This document shows, piece after piece, positions 9,610 to 19,079 of a stretch of DNA of 50,468 nt. The stretch covers positions 1 through 50,468 of the forward strand of contig CAYMST010000004.1 of NCBI GenBank assembly GCA_964393115.1, written 5' to 3'. This stretch comes from CAYMST01 sp964393115 (lineage in GTDB: Bacteria > Bacteroidota > Bacteroidia > Cytophagales > Cyclobacteriaceae). A program made the translations under genes and the position numbers. Under the pieces are notes generated by a model. The model saw only the letters and a program-made list of their open reading frames with translations. It searched no databases and had not been told where the DNA came from. Position 1 is the first letter of the stretch. Each line of letters begins with the position of its first letter.

Positions 9610-9874
9610 ATGTATTATTTGTTTCTGTATAAAACCATCCGCTAAGACAATCCATAAGCGGTCAGTATGAAATTTGTGATAAACTCGTTTGTCTTTAGCT
9701 GTTAGGCTTAGGGCATTAAGTTCATGCTTAATATTGATTTTATTTTTGCCAAAGTACGTTTATGTGGTCCAGAAAAAAAATTATGGTTTCTGGAACTTAC
9801 GTTTTGGTGTTATGAATAGATTATTGGGTTCATGTATTTGTCAACGCATAATTTCACAAAGTCTGCAATTATGA

Positions 9875-9882
9875 TATTTTTG
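9875..9882 (+). promoter_or_regulatory. Candidate -7 element (TATTTTTG)
   Basis: An exact match to the Bacteroidota -7 consensus TAnnTTTG, 20 nt before the ATG at 9903. No TTG at the usual -33 distance is visible, so support is partial. A perfect palindrome GTTTGCAAAC (9882-9891) overlaps its end and could be an operator. Confidence 0.4.
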
Positions 9883-9902
9883 TTTGCAAACGATAACAAA
9901 TA

Positions 9903-10661
9903 ATGAAGAACCTGCCGCTGTCCAGTATATGCTTACTCTTCTTGATCGTCTCTTGTTCAAAGCTCACAGGCTCAAAAGAAATAGGAGTAGAACAAGCGTC
10001 ATCGAAGCGTAATGGAGTACATGTGATCAAGGATAGTAAAGGCCGAAAAGAGAAGTCTATTAGTTATAAAGACGGGAAGAAACATGGGCCTTCCAAGATG
10101 TATTATAAAGACGGCCAACTTCAGCTTTTGATTCACTACCGAAACGGCGTTAAATCCGATACGTCAAAGAAATACTATGAGAATGGCCAACTATATCGGA
10201 CTATGCCATTCGATAGTCTTGGACGGAAGCATGGCGTAGTGATGTATTATAGAAAAGACGGTAAAGTACAGGCTGAAGTGCCATTTTACCACGGCAAGGA
10301 ACAATTGGGATTGAAAGAGTATTACCTCAGTGGGAAGTTGAAAACGGAATACCCAAAGCTAGTTATTGAGAAGAAAAACAACGCTATATCTGGCCAATTC
10401 TTTATCTACGTGTACTTTGAGGGTAGACCAAAAAACACCACATATTATTGGGAGGGACTCACTGAAAATAGTACGTTGAGTGATTTTCCCAGCAAACTTC
10501 AGCAGGAAAATAGAATGGGCGTAAAAACCTTTAGTCTTCCTCCAAATGGTTTCTTGATGAAGACCATTTCCGTAACAGGTGTGATGAAAACAAAACAAGG
10601 CCATAAGTATTTGGCTACCCGAAAGTATAATTTAGCGCTGGATAGCAAAATGTTCTTCTAA
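9903..10661 (+). CDS. Lipoprotein with MORN-variant (YwqK-like) repeats
   Basis: A 252-residue lipoprotein: signal peptide with lipobox LIVSC near residue 19, then from about residue 48 a series of 20-25 residue repeats of the form GxKHGxxxxYYKDGQL (for example KKHGPSKMYYKDGQLQ, SKKYYENGQLYRT, RKHGVVMYYRKDGKVQ). These are the MORN-variant repeats common in Bacteroidota lipoproteins, likely forming a flat beta surface for protein contact. The C-terminal third lacks repeats and is not recognised. Its stop codon overlaps the stop of the convergent minus-strand gene. Function unknown. Confidence 0.8.
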   Translation: MKNLPLSSICLLFLIVSCSKLTGSKEIGVEQASSKRNGVHVIKDSKGRKEKSISYKDGKKHGPSKMYYKDGQLQLLIHYRNGVKSDTSKKYYENGQLYRTMPFDSLGRKHGVVMYYRKDGKVQAEVPFYHGKEQLGLKEYYLSGKLKTEYPKLVIEKKNNAISGQFFIYVYFEGRPKNTTYYWEGLTENSTLSDFPSKLQQENRMGVKTFSLPPNGFLMKTISVTGVMKTKQGHKYLATRKYNLALDSKMFF

Positions 10662-12211
10662 TAAATACCGTTTAGCATATCTAATCGTGTGCGCATCTCA
10701 TAACTGTCAGGTCTTATCTTAAGTCCTTTACTCAGTAGTTGTCGAGCTTTGGTTTTGTATCCCTTAACAAAGTAGTACGTAGCAATAGCAGAGTAAGCTC
10801 GCCCAAATGCTTTTGTGTTAAAATCATATTCACGCTGTGTATCGGCAGTCAAGGTTGTGAACTTTTCCAATAAAGCTTGAGCTTCTTTGAAGTTATCCCT
10901 TTCTGCCTCTGCTGCTACTGTAAGCAATAGGCTATTATGGTATACTTCTTCTAGCATCTTGTTCTCTTTAAGCGATGGAAATTCTTCTAGCACCGAATCC
11001 AGACTATGATATGCATACGTGTTTGATCGGTTTTTAATAGCGTTGATGTAAGCAGCGATGAAGATTGATTTAGCATCTTGATGTTCAGGTTTGACGGAGA
11101 AGGCTGTCTTGCTATATGGTAAGGATTTTCGATACTCACCTTGACGTAATAATGATCGCCCCCGCTCGTAATTGTATAAAAAGGTGATTTCTGATCGGAA
11201 CGCGGAATCCTGGATTCCTAACATAATACCATCATATACTTTCTTAAACTTACCGGGCTTGTATTTCTCAATCATCAGCAAGTGCGTCATGCGATTAAAC
11301 TCATCAATCATGTCTTCCTGTTTTAAATGAGGGCTGGCCGTCAACTGAAATAATTTCACAAAATACCGAATACTTAAACTGTCCTTGTAATTATTCTCTA
11401 CCAGCACTTGTGATGCTGCATATACTAAACTCGCGACTTTATCCTCTCTAGGAAAAAAAAGATGCGCTTTTTCTAGCTCTTGAAAGCCTGTATTGAACTG
11501 TTCTTTTTCTAGTTTATAAAGGCCTGAGTTATAATACTGGATTCCAATGAGTTCGTCCAGGGTTATGGTGCTGTCGTTAAAGTAGTGGTCGTCAAATACA
11601 TGGGGCACTCCTTTTTGAGAGATTTCAAGTTGCGAAACCAGTTTGTTGTCGGCAAGGTTCTGCACGTAATTTCTTTTAAACGACTCCGAGATAGGCTTTA
11701 CCCCCTTTAATGGATCGGTCGACTCTAAGATGATTTTGGCGGTGTTCGGGTAGACCACGATGTATACATGAAGCGGTGTCTCGTGTATGGCATATGGGAT
11801 TTCAAGGGCATCAAAGCAAATGGCATAAAGTGCAGACGCTGATACGCAATTGTATTTGCCACTGGTAAAAAGGCTGCAGAAATGGTTCTCAAACTCGTAT
11901 TGTGTGAAAAAAGAGTCGTGAAGATCTTTATAAATCGTATTCACGATTTTCTTTTCCGATTTGGAAAGCAGCCTTGAGGATTTATAGTACTCTATTTTCG
12001 CATTTACCTTCGATTTCCAACTTTCCTGATAGCCACCAGAAAGACCGGATAAAGAGAATAGTTTTATGTAGTCTTTTTCACCTGTTTCGAAGTATTCTTG
12101 AAACGTAGTTTTTTCGAGATTGGAGGAATAAGTACAGTCCTTCCAGTCAAATGGTTGAGAGAAGACTATTGTCGTCAATAAAAAAAGTAAAACGGATAGT
12201 AGATTATTCAT
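10658..12211 (-). CDS. Secreted transglutaminase-like protein with C-terminal TPR-like region
   Basis: A 517-residue protein with a signal peptide (MNNLLSVLLFLLTTIVFSQ). Around residues 115-165 a transglutaminase-like triad can be proposed: Cys in GKYNCVSASALYA, His in ETPLHVYIVV, and an acidic residue in ILESTDPL. The remaining 300 residues are helical and fit tetratricopeptide repeats (for example RSLLRQGEYRKSLPYSKTAF and KGYKTKARQLLSKGLKIRPDS). Such proteins may be periplasmic cysteine proteases or inactive scaffolds; the activity is unproven. The stop overlaps the stop of the convergent MORN lipoprotein gene, leaving no space for a terminator. Confidence 0.7.
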   Translation of the reverse strand: MNNLLSVLLFLLTTIVFSQPFDWKDCTYSSNLEKTTFQEYFETGEKDYIKLFSLSGLSGGYQESWKSKVNAKIEYYKSSRLLSKSEKKIVNTIYKDLHDSFFTQYEFENHFCSLFTSGKYNCVSASALYAICFDALEIPYAIHETPLHVYIVVYPNTAKIILESTDPLKGVKPISESFKRNYVQNLADNKLVSQLEISQKGVPHVFDDHYFNDSTITLDELIGIQYYNSGLYKLEKEQFNTGFQELEKAHLFFPREDKVASLVYAASQVLVENNYKDSLSIRYFVKLFQLTASPHLKQEDMIDEFNRMTHLLMIEKYKPGKFKKVYDGIMLGIQDSAFRSEITFLYNYERGRSLLRQGEYRKSLPYSKTAFSVKPEHQDAKSIFIAAYINAIKNRSNTYAYHSLDSVLEEFPSLKENKMLEEVYHNSLLLTVAAEAERDNFKEAQALLEKFTTLTADTQREYDFNTKAFGRAYSAIATYYFVKGYKTKARQLLSKGLKIRPDSYEMRTRLDMLNGIY

Positions 12212-12296
12212 GGTATTTGATTGACAACCTTATCATGGGTAAATATAGTCAGTTGATATTATGGATGTTTATTAACGACTCTGAATTTTAAGATGT

Positions 12297-12304
12297 TACT
12301 TTTG
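12297..12304 (+). promoter_or_regulatory. Candidate -7 element (TACTTTTG)
   Basis: An exact TAnnTTTG match 36 nt before the ATG at 12341. Because it lies downstream of the first in-frame ATG (12293), it supports 12341 as the true start. No clear -33 TTG is seen. Confidence 0.45.
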
Positions 12305-12340
12305 CATTGTAGTTTCTTAACTTCAGAATTTACTTTTGAG

Positions 12341-13741
12341 ATGTATACAATACAGGTTACCAGCTTACTACTGTTCTTTATAACTCTATGTCAAACCCAC
12401 GCTCAGTCTCTATTTGATATCGACGAGGAGGACATCGGTGTAAATTGGGTTGTTTCTAATAGATCCAATAGTGGAACTTACATTAATGTACATCAAAAAT
12501 CACTACAGGGTAAGCTATTGCTAGATAGTTTGGCATATCGACTAAAAGATGAAGGTCGACTTTATGAACTAATGTCATTCAATTTCAGGAATGAAGATAA
12601 TGAACTGGAAAAGATTGAAATATCTTTGAAGAATTACGGTGAGGACTGGAAACCGTGGAGATATTTCAGTTTTAAAAAAGAAAATGGAGTGGAAATTCGG
12701 ATACAATCTGAATGGGATGATGAACTATCAGAACTCATATTTGTACGGAGGCGGGAAACTGAAATAGATGAGGTAAACAGGACTACCGTCTATAAAAACT
12801 TCGTCTTTGACAACGGGCAGTGGAATTTGAGATCCGTTTTTACTTATAAAACAGACGAAAGAGATAGGCTGATTTATAGTGATAGAAAGGAGCCTGGAGA
12901 TGGAAATGATGATGATCTAATGCTTATAAATGAGGTTGAAAAAATATATGATGATGGTCTTCTGGTTGAGGTACAGGGGTTTACACTTGAGTAGGGAAGG
13001 TTCAAAGCGGTAATTAATTATGAAGAGTCACCTTATCGGGTATCGGTAATAACCCGTAAACAGCTCGAAAATGACTGGATGGAGTTGGAAAGAGCGGAAT
13101 ATCAATTTAATAGTGATAAAATGCCTACTTCTGTACTACGAAAGGCATATCTCGATGAGCAATGGCAAACAACTGATAGTATTGATTTTCGGTATAACGG
13201 TTCTGGTTTGTTGTCGTTTGTTGCGTCTTTTGAATATTCAGAAGAGTATAGCAGTAAGCAAATGAAGTCAATTGAATATGGTGAAGAAAATAAAGATTTC
13301 GAAGTACTCACTTTTGATTTAACTGATCAATCCGATACAATATTTATTGCAAAGGAAACGAACTACTGGCCAGATGAAGATTGGGTAAGATTAACTGTAA
13401 CCAATACCGTCTTTGATGACATGAATAGAACATGGCGAAGACGGAGTGAGGTGTTTGAATATTTTAATCGACCAGTCATTTCAGATATTGACCAACGGCT
13501 AGGGAATAGTGTGCTCATCTCTCCAAACCCGGTGACCTCTGACCTTACTATTGACTTATCTTCTGGATCGAGTAAGAAGCCGGTAAACTTGACCATTTAT
13601 AGTAATAATGGTGCTGTTAAAGGTTCATATGAAATTAATCGGGTACGGACTATTGACTTGACCTATCTCAAGCCAGGCTTATACTATTACACCATCAATA
13701 ATGGTTCTGACGTAGAATCCGGTAAATTGATCAAGAAATAA
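12341..13741 (+). pseudogene. T9SS type A cargo protein interrupted by an in-frame TAG
   Basis: Two open frames, 12341-12994 and 13079-13741, lie in the same phase. The stretch between them is open apart from the TAG at 12992-12994, and its translation (GRFKAVINYEESPYRV and on) reads as ordinary protein. One point change therefore splits an approximately 466-residue gene. The first half carries the signal peptide (MYTIQVTSLLLFFITLCQTHAQ). The second half carries the C-terminal T9SS type A sorting domain (SPNPVTSDLTID to YYYTINNGS and a Lys-rich end). As it stands, the exported part lacks its secretion and anchoring signal. The middle has repeated beta-type YKNFVFDNGQW-like segments with no recognised domain. 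A sequencing error is the alternative. Confidence 0.75.
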
Positions 13742-13767
13742 GAGGCGTTGATACGGACGAAATTGCC

Positions 13768-14679
13768 TTATTTCACTGGAAATGGATATACCAGTTCATC
13801 TACTGCCATTGTTGCAAAGAACCCCAGAACTTTAGTGGGATTGTTACGAGTTACGGAATGAACATTTGTAGGGATCTCGCCCGGGTTAGTGTCAAGTATG
13901 CCGCCTCGCCAGTCTGTTTCGGAGAATAGTGCGCGTAAGAAAGCGTAGTATTCTTCAGAAAGTGAGTATTTGCTTTGCCGTACCCAGTAACCTCTGTCAT
14001 CATATGCCTTGTGATCCGTGGGGGCGAATTCGAATACTCCATTTGGTTCGAACTGTGGATGGGTGTAAAAGGTAAAGGTGCGAGACCGAAGGTTTTCTAA
14101 TAACTGCGCGGGTAGATCAGTCTGACGATCAATAACTGAATCGGGTAAGAAGACGTTAATGTCGAATCGGTTGGCAGTGGCAAAACCAAACTGGTGAGGC
14201 CGGAAGGGAATGGAGAAAAAAGTTTCCTCGTCTATGTACCGGATGGTATCGTGATGGGCAACAGGGATGATTTCATCTGTAGCTTCATACCGTTGTCCTC
14301 CCGTCTCTATGACAAGGGTATATTGCTGCCCTATTGTGCCAGCCATAGAGTCCGTCAAATAGGTGCCGGGGAATACTTCCTTAAGCTCAAAAGTATCTGA
14401 AGTACTGGATATATTTAGACTAGCCCCAACTATTGGGTCAGGAGCTCCCGAGACGGCGGTGAAATCACGAGAATAACTCAGTTGGACTTGATGTCTCTTG
14501 TATGCTGTTGTTAGAAAACCTTCGACAACCATTTGCGGGTCTTCAGGCGAGATTGTAAGTAGATTCACAGCAGGTTCCTCTTCGATACAACTGAGCAAAA
14601 AGAAACATTGGAAAACGGTAAATAGTGTGATTTGAAATGTGTTTCTCACAGATGCATTATCACTATTCTTGAATAACAT
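13768..14679 (-). CDS. DUF4249-family lipoprotein
   Basis: A 303-residue lipoprotein with a late signal peptide and lipobox (FFLLSC near residue 31) and the DUF4249 pattern: MVVEGFLTTAYKRHQVQLSYSRDF near the N-terminus, then a beta-rich domain (VGASLNISS, PGTYLTDSMAGTIGQQYTLVIE). DUF4249 genes are regularly found directly behind FecA-like TonB receptors in Bacteroidota and probably encode surface-exposed accessory lipoproteins. It begins 11 nt after the receptor stop, so it is in the same transcript. Residues 1-12 may be an over-extension of the start. Substrate unknown. Confidence 0.85.
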   Translation of the reverse strand: MLFKNSDNASVRNTFQITLFTVFQCFFLLSCIEEEPAVNLLTISPEDPQMVVEGFLTTAYKRHQVQLSYSRDFTAVSGAPDPIVGASLNISSTSDTFELKEVFPGTYLTDSMAGTIGQQYTLVIETGGQRYEATDEIIPVAHHDTIRYIDEETFFSIPFRPHQFGFATANRFDINVFLPDSVIDRQTDLPAQLLENLRSRTFTFYTHPQFEPNGVFEFAPTDHKAYDDRGYWVRQSKYSLSEEYYAFLRALFSETDWRGGILDTNPGEIPTNVHSVTRNNPTKVLGFFATMAVDELVYPFPVK

Positions 14680-14690
14680 AATCTTATTTC

Positions 14691-17282
14691 TTAAAACTTG
14701 AACTCGTAAGACACTGATGGGATGATACCCAATAGATAAGTTTTTTCGGCTAGGATATTTAGCGGTTCAACAGGCACTCCAAAATTATTTTCTTCCAAAG
14801 CAAAATTTATCGAAACAGGGTTAATCCGGTAATAGGCGTTGTAGAGAGAAAATAACCACGCTGTTTTATAGCGTCGGTTTTCGTTTTTACGAGGGGTTAG
14901 TTTGGCGGATAAGTCCAAGCGATGATATACCGGAAGCCGATTACTATTCCTTTCACCATAAATAGGGACGACGTATGATCCGTATATAAAGTTACCTTGA
15001 GGGTAGGTGACTGGTATACCTGAGGATAAATTCCAGCTCAAGTTAAATGTCCACTTTTGGTTGTGTTGTTGCGTAAGGCTAACTTGAATTTGGTGGGGTC
15101 GGTCATAAATACTTGGGTACCGGTTTCCACCGTTAATTTCAGGTACAGTAAAGAAGCTTCGTGAATAGGTATACCCCAAAAGTCCAGTCGTATGACCGGA
15201 TGTTTTCTCAAGAGAGCACTCTATCCCATAAGCAATAGCTGTACCGCTTCTTAATTCTCCTTCCAGAAAAGGGTTTTGTACTATTTTGGCATGATCACGA
15301 TAGTCTAAGATATTATCTAAGTACTTATAATAAGTGTCTACGGATAGGGATATGTCGTTGCGAAGTGCTTTTTGCATGCCGATTGAAAGTAGATCAACTG
15401 ATACGGGTGCAATATTTCTTGAGGTGGGCAGGTGTATGTCAAAGGCACTAAAGGCAAATGAAGCGTTTGACAAGGTTTGAATAAACTGATTGGTCCGGGT
15501 GTAACTCGTAACAAACACCCATTTGTTTGCTGTATACTTCAAGGTAAAGCGTGGTTCTATTGCGAGCTGGTGATCGCGAAATCCATTGCTTGATTTTAAG
15601 GTATCGATGACCTGATAATTCTTATCAAATGCATAAGATATAAGGTTGCCAACACTAGCAAAAGAGACTAGTCGAATACCGTATGTTAGTTTGATTTTGT
15701 TGGAGAAAGTCTGATCGTTCGACAAGTAAAACGAGGATTCCAATGCGTAGGTGTCAGGAACAATGTTACGAGAATTGATTCGGTTTTTACCTGGCTCAAA
15801 ATGATGTAGAACACCGTTAATCCCAAAGGATATCGTATTTCGTTGATTTAAATAGTATTCAAAATCTGACTTAATATTGATGTCCGTAATACCAGACTCC
15901 CAATCCACTTCTGTATTTCTAGACAGCTGTTGGAAATATTTGATGTTGTAGAAATAGTCGCTGTAAATTAAGCTTGTATTGGCAAATAACTTGGAGCTGA
16001 AGACGTGATTCCAGCGAATGGTAGAAGTGGCGTTTCCCCAACGACTTTCATATTGATCATAAAAACGTAACAGGTCTCTACCAAAATAACCGGAGACATG
16101 AAGATGATTGTTTTTATTAATTTCAACATTTAGCTTGGCATTGAGATCGTAAAAGTTGACGTTATTCCCACCGTCATTCGGGTCTAGTTTTAGAAAAAGA
16201 TCGGCATAAGACCTGCGACCAGTGATCAAAAATGAGTTTTTCCCCTTTGTTAGAGGGCCTTCTAGGGCTATTCTACTTGAAATAAGTCCTATTCCCCCAG
16301 CGCCGCTAAATTTTTGATTGTTTCCCTCCTTCATATGGATGTCAAGTACTGAGGAAGCTCTTCCCCCGTATTTTGCAGGAAACTGCCCTTTATAGATTTT
16401 CAGGTCTTTAATAGCATCAGCATTAAAAATAGAGTAAAAACCAAATAAATGCGCAGGATTATAAACTGGAGCCTCATCTAGCATGATCAGGTTTTGATCG
16501 CGTCCGCCTCCCCGCACTGATATTCCTGAGGAACCTTCAGTGATGGGAGTTACCCCTGGGATGGTTTGGATGGACTTCATAATATCACGCTCTCCTACCA
16601 TAGCCGGTGTACTATTGAAAAACTTACTGGCCACACGTTGAAGTCCCAGGCTTGAAATAGTATTCAGTTTTACTTCTGTATCAGCCAGTACCACTACTTC
16701 ATCAAGCACTTCGCTTCTTGGAGACATGGTGATGTCAGTTCTAGAGGTGCTCATAGGGCCCAATATGACTCTTTTGGGCTCGTAACCTAAATATGTATAC
16801 TCCAGTGTCGTTGTTCTATCAAGAACAGTGAGCGAATAAAAGCCATAAAGGTTACTAGTGGTCCCCCAAGTTTCTTTCCCCTGTCCAACAACCCTTATTG
16901 TCACCCCAATTAACCTTTCACCGGTATCCCGGTCGCTTACATAACCATTTATTATTTTTGGTGAATGACCTTTTGTATAACGAATAAGGATTTTCTCATC
17001 CTGCATTAAGAAGGAGGTGTTAGATTGAGCCTCAATGGTTACAATAAGGCCATCTAGTGAGTAATATTTCTTATGAAATTTTAAAACTTGTGAGGTGTCA
17101 ATAGCGGAGGACGAGTAGGAAAAATTTATGGAGTAGTTGTATTCCAGATATGTAATTAACTCTATTAGTGTCCATGTCTCTTTTTTAACATCAATTTGGG
17201 GTGACTGAGCTTTAGAACTCAATGGTATTGACGTCCAAATATAGAAACACAGTATATTCATGCTGATCATGATTTTATTCAT
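14691..17282 (-). CDS. FecA-type TonB-dependent receptor with N-terminal STN domain
   Basis: An 863-residue outer-membrane receptor. After the signal peptide (ends near SSKAQ, residue 26) comes an STN secretin/TonB short domain (WTLIELITYLEYNYSINFSY), then a carboxypeptidase-D-like repeat (INGYVSDRDTGERLIGVTI to YLGYEP), a plug domain (GISVRGGGRDQNLIMLDEAP) and the barrel ending SYEFKF. The STN domain is the part that contacts FecR in transducing receptors, fitting the FecR gene upstream (56 nt away). With the ECF sigma factor, FecR and DUF4249 lipoprotein it makes a complete cell-surface-signalling locus. No siderophore gene is adjacent, so the ligand is open. Confidence 0.92.
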   Translation of the reverse strand: MNKIMISMNILCFYIWTSIPLSSKAQSPQIDVKKETWTLIELITYLEYNYSINFSYSSSAIDTSQVLKFHKKYYSLDGLIVTIEAQSNTSFLMQDEKILIRYTKGHSPKIINGYVSDRDTGERLIGVTIRVVGQGKETWGTTSNLYGFYSLTVLDRTTTLEYTYLGYEPKRVILGPMSTSRTDITMSPRSEVLDEVVVLADTEVKLNTISSLGLQRVASKFFNSTPAMVGERDIMKSIQTIPGVTPITEGSSGISVRGGGRDQNLIMLDEAPVYNPAHLFGFYSIFNADAIKDLKIYKGQFPAKYGGRASSVLDIHMKEGNNQKFSGAGGIGLISSRIALEGPLTKGKNSFLITGRRSYADLFLKLDPNDGGNNVNFYDLNAKLNVEINKNNHLHVSGYFGRDLLRFYDQYESRWGNATSTIRWNHVFSSKLFANTSLIYSDYFYNIKYFQQLSRNTEVDWESGITDINIKSDFEYYLNQRNTISFGINGVLHHFEPGKNRINSRNIVPDTYALESSFYLSNDQTFSNKIKLTYGIRLVSFASVGNLISYAFDKNYQVIDTLKSSNGFRDHQLAIEPRFTLKYTANKWVFVTSYTRTNQFIQTLSNASFAFSAFDIHLPTSRNIAPVSVDLLSIGMQKALRNDISLSVDTYYKYLDNILDYRDHAKIVQNPFLEGELRSGTAIAYGIECSLEKTSGHTTGLLGYTYSRSFFTVPEINGGNRYPSIYDRPHQIQVSLTQQHNQKWTFNLSWNLSSGIPVTYPQGNFIYGSYVVPIYGERNSNRLPVYHRLDLSAKLTPRKNENRRYKTAWLFSLYNAYYRINPVSINFALEENNFGVPVEPLNILAEKTYLLGIIPSVSYEFKF

Positions 17283-17338
17283 TGCTACTATTTATCGTAA
17301 TTTCCTTATTGTATTCGCTAGGATGGTGTATGTGTTAC

Positions 17339-18298
17339 TTACAGACGAGCACACCCATTACCAGAGATGATCCATTTTTGATGTTCTTGCTTAATATTCA
17401 GTCCTAGTACAAAGCTTAATTCCTCTCGTATTTCATTAAGATTCTTATGGTTATAAGTACTAGTAATTTGGCAAAAGCCAATAGATTCGGTTTCTAATTC
17501 GTAGCTAAGTCCATAGGTGTCTCTGAGTGTCGCCAAAACGAGAGAGAGAGGTGTTTCCTTGAATACCAACTTTTGGGTCTTCCAGGCTACCTCGTTAAGG
17601 GTGGTAGGTGTTTTATGGACCGCTGAGTTGGAGTCTACCAGCTTTTCTCCCGGGAATAACATGACTTCCTGTCCATCCTCTCGATGATAGGAAACTTTAC
17701 CCTCAACCAGCGAAACGGTCGTTTTTTGAGCACCCTGTTTTACTCCGAATGAGGTTCCCAGTACCTGGATATGAGAGCTTTTTAGATTTACTAGAAAAGG
17801 TTTGTCAGTGTTTTTGACGACTTCAAAGTATGCGTCTCCAAATAGGGAAACTACACGTTCAGATTTTTGAAAATATGAATCAAATTCGATGCTCGCACCT
17901 TTGCGTAAGGTAACCATTGACCCATCGGGAAGTCTATGGAAACCCTCTTGCGAGATAATTTGGCGTGATTCAGTTTTCCAAGTGAGGGCATAGTAAGCCA
18001 TAGTTCCAATAAGTACGATGGAGGCGGCAACTCGCATATACGTCCATAATCTAGAGTTATCAGTTTTGACCGGTTTCGACTTGTTTTCTATGTCCTTCCA
18101 ATTCGTTTCCAGATTGATCTCGTTGAGATATTGAGCTTTCTGGCTCGCATCCCAAATAGTTAAAAGTTCGCCCCAATATTTTTGGTGTTCCTTGGAACTG
18201 TTTATCCACGAATTCAGCTCATTAAGATCTTTTGCCGATATTTCATTTGTCAAACGCTGGACGATTAAGTGGTCGATATGTTCTGGGACGTTTATCAT
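17339..18298 (-). CDS. FecR-family anti-sigma factor
   Basis: A 319-residue single-pass inner-membrane protein. The N-terminal ~83 residues are cytoplasmic and should hold the sigma factor; a membrane segment lies at about residues 87-107 (VAASIVLIGTMAYYAL). The periplasmic part contains the FecR core (RLPDGSMVTLRKGASIEFD, GDAYFEVVKNTDKPFLV, VSLVEGKVSY) and a C-terminal DUF4974-type domain (LVFKETPLSLVLATLRDTYGL), which is structurally STN-like. It relays ligand occupancy of the receptor to the sigma factor. The gene lies between the sigma factor (81 nt upstream) and the receptor on the same strand. Confidence 0.92.
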   Translation of the reverse strand: MINVPEHIDHLIVQRLTNEISAKDLNELNSWINSSKEHQKYWGELLTIWDASQKAQYLNEINLETNWKDIENKSKPVKTDNSRLWTYMRVAASIVLIGTMAYYALTWKTESRQIISQEGFHRLPDGSMVTLRKGASIEFDSYFQKSERVVSLFGDAYFEVVKNTDKPFLVNLKSSHIQVLGTSFGVKQGAQKTTVSLVEGKVSYHREDGQEVMLFPGEKLVDSNSAVHKTPTTLNEVAWKTQKLVFKETPLSLVLATLRDTYGLSYELETESIGFCQITSTYNHKNLNEIREELSFVLGLNIKQEHQKWIISGNGCARL

Positions 18299-18379
18299 TT
18301 TTCAAGAGTATGACGATTAAGTGACCCATGACACGTATGCGAAGCGAGATTTTTTTTGAAATAAAAAGTGCTGTGCTAA

Positions 18380-18865
18380 CTACAGAAGCTTACGAAGTTC
18401 TTTGAGCACTTTACTTATTTGCGTTTCGACTGTCCTCTTGGAAATTTGCAGTGCCTCGGCTATCTGATCATTAGTCTTTCCTTCAAACCGACTTTGTTGG
18501 AATATTACTCTGCGTTTTTCTGGTAGTTGGCTTAGCTTGACCATGATCTTTTCTTCCAACTCTTTGCTTTCTATTTCCTGATGGATGTCTAAATGGTCGT
18601 TTTCCAACGAACGAATAATCCGTTTATGATGGTTGGTTTTAATGTCTTTTGATTTAAGGTGGTCCAGACATTTTCTTTTTACAGTTTGATAGAGAAACGC
18701 TTTTGGGTGATCAACAACAAATGATGAAGATGGTTGGAGAAGCTTGACAAATACGTCTTGCACGATGTCCTGCGCAATATCTAGGTCATGTACTAACTCG
18801 TGTGCAAAAAGAACGAGCTGACGGAAATACAATTGGTAGTGAGCTTTAACCCATTTCTTATCCAC
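18380..18865 (-). CDS. ECF RNA polymerase sigma factor (FecI-like)
   Basis: A 161-residue sigma-70 family member with region 2 at about residues 10-75 (YFRQLVLFAHELVHDLDIAQDIVQDVFVKLL) and region 4 at about 108-158 (LSQLPEKRRVIFQQSRFEGKTNDQIAEALQIS followed by a helix-turn-helix KRTVETQISKVL). It lacks regions 1 and 3, as expected for ECF factors. It is the first gene of the sigma/FecR/receptor/DUF4249 set and should direct transcription of that set when released by FecR. A copy of the ~70-nt dispersed repeat ends about 40 nt upstream of its start codon and lies in the same orientation. Confidence 0.93.
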   Translation of the reverse strand: MDKKWVKAHYQLYFRQLVLFAHELVHDLDIAQDIVQDVFVKLLQPSSSFVVDHPKAFLYQTVKRKCLDHLKSKDIKTNHHKRIIRSLENDHLDIHQEIESKELEEKIMVKLSQLPEKRRVIFQQSRFEGKTNDQIAEALQISKRTVETQISKVLKELRKLL

Positions 18866-18905
18866 AATCCGAAAATAACTATTGCAACGGCTTAAATACG
18901 GAAGT

Positions 18906-18975
18906 TAGTATATAGAATCCATTGGGTAATTACACAAAAAGAATAGTTTGAATGCCGTATTGTATGATTTTACAG
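18906..18975 (-). repeat. Dispersed ~70-nt intergenic repeat, copy 1
   Basis: Read on the minus strand it carries the family landmarks TGTAAAATC, CATTCAAACTATTC, TTTTTGTGTAATTAC and GGATTCTATATA in order. It matches the copies at 20849-20920 and 48033-48173. It sits 41 nt upstream of the ECF sigma factor start. Similarity to the copy at 30072-30148 continues a little beyond the boundary (ATAAAATAGA). Confidence 0.65.
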
Positions 18976-19079
18976 AAGGCATAAAATAGATTTAATGTGT
19001 TATATGATGAATAAAACTGCGTCGCTTATTATTTGTATTTAGTCTAAATAAACTAATTTAGCCGTGTGATAATCTGATT

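Noticed and set aside
12992..12994. TAG as a programmed readthrough or recoded codon
   Set aside because: Other genes here use TAG as a normal stop (for example at 10658 and 39376) and no pyrrolysine system is seen; a mutation or error is simpler.
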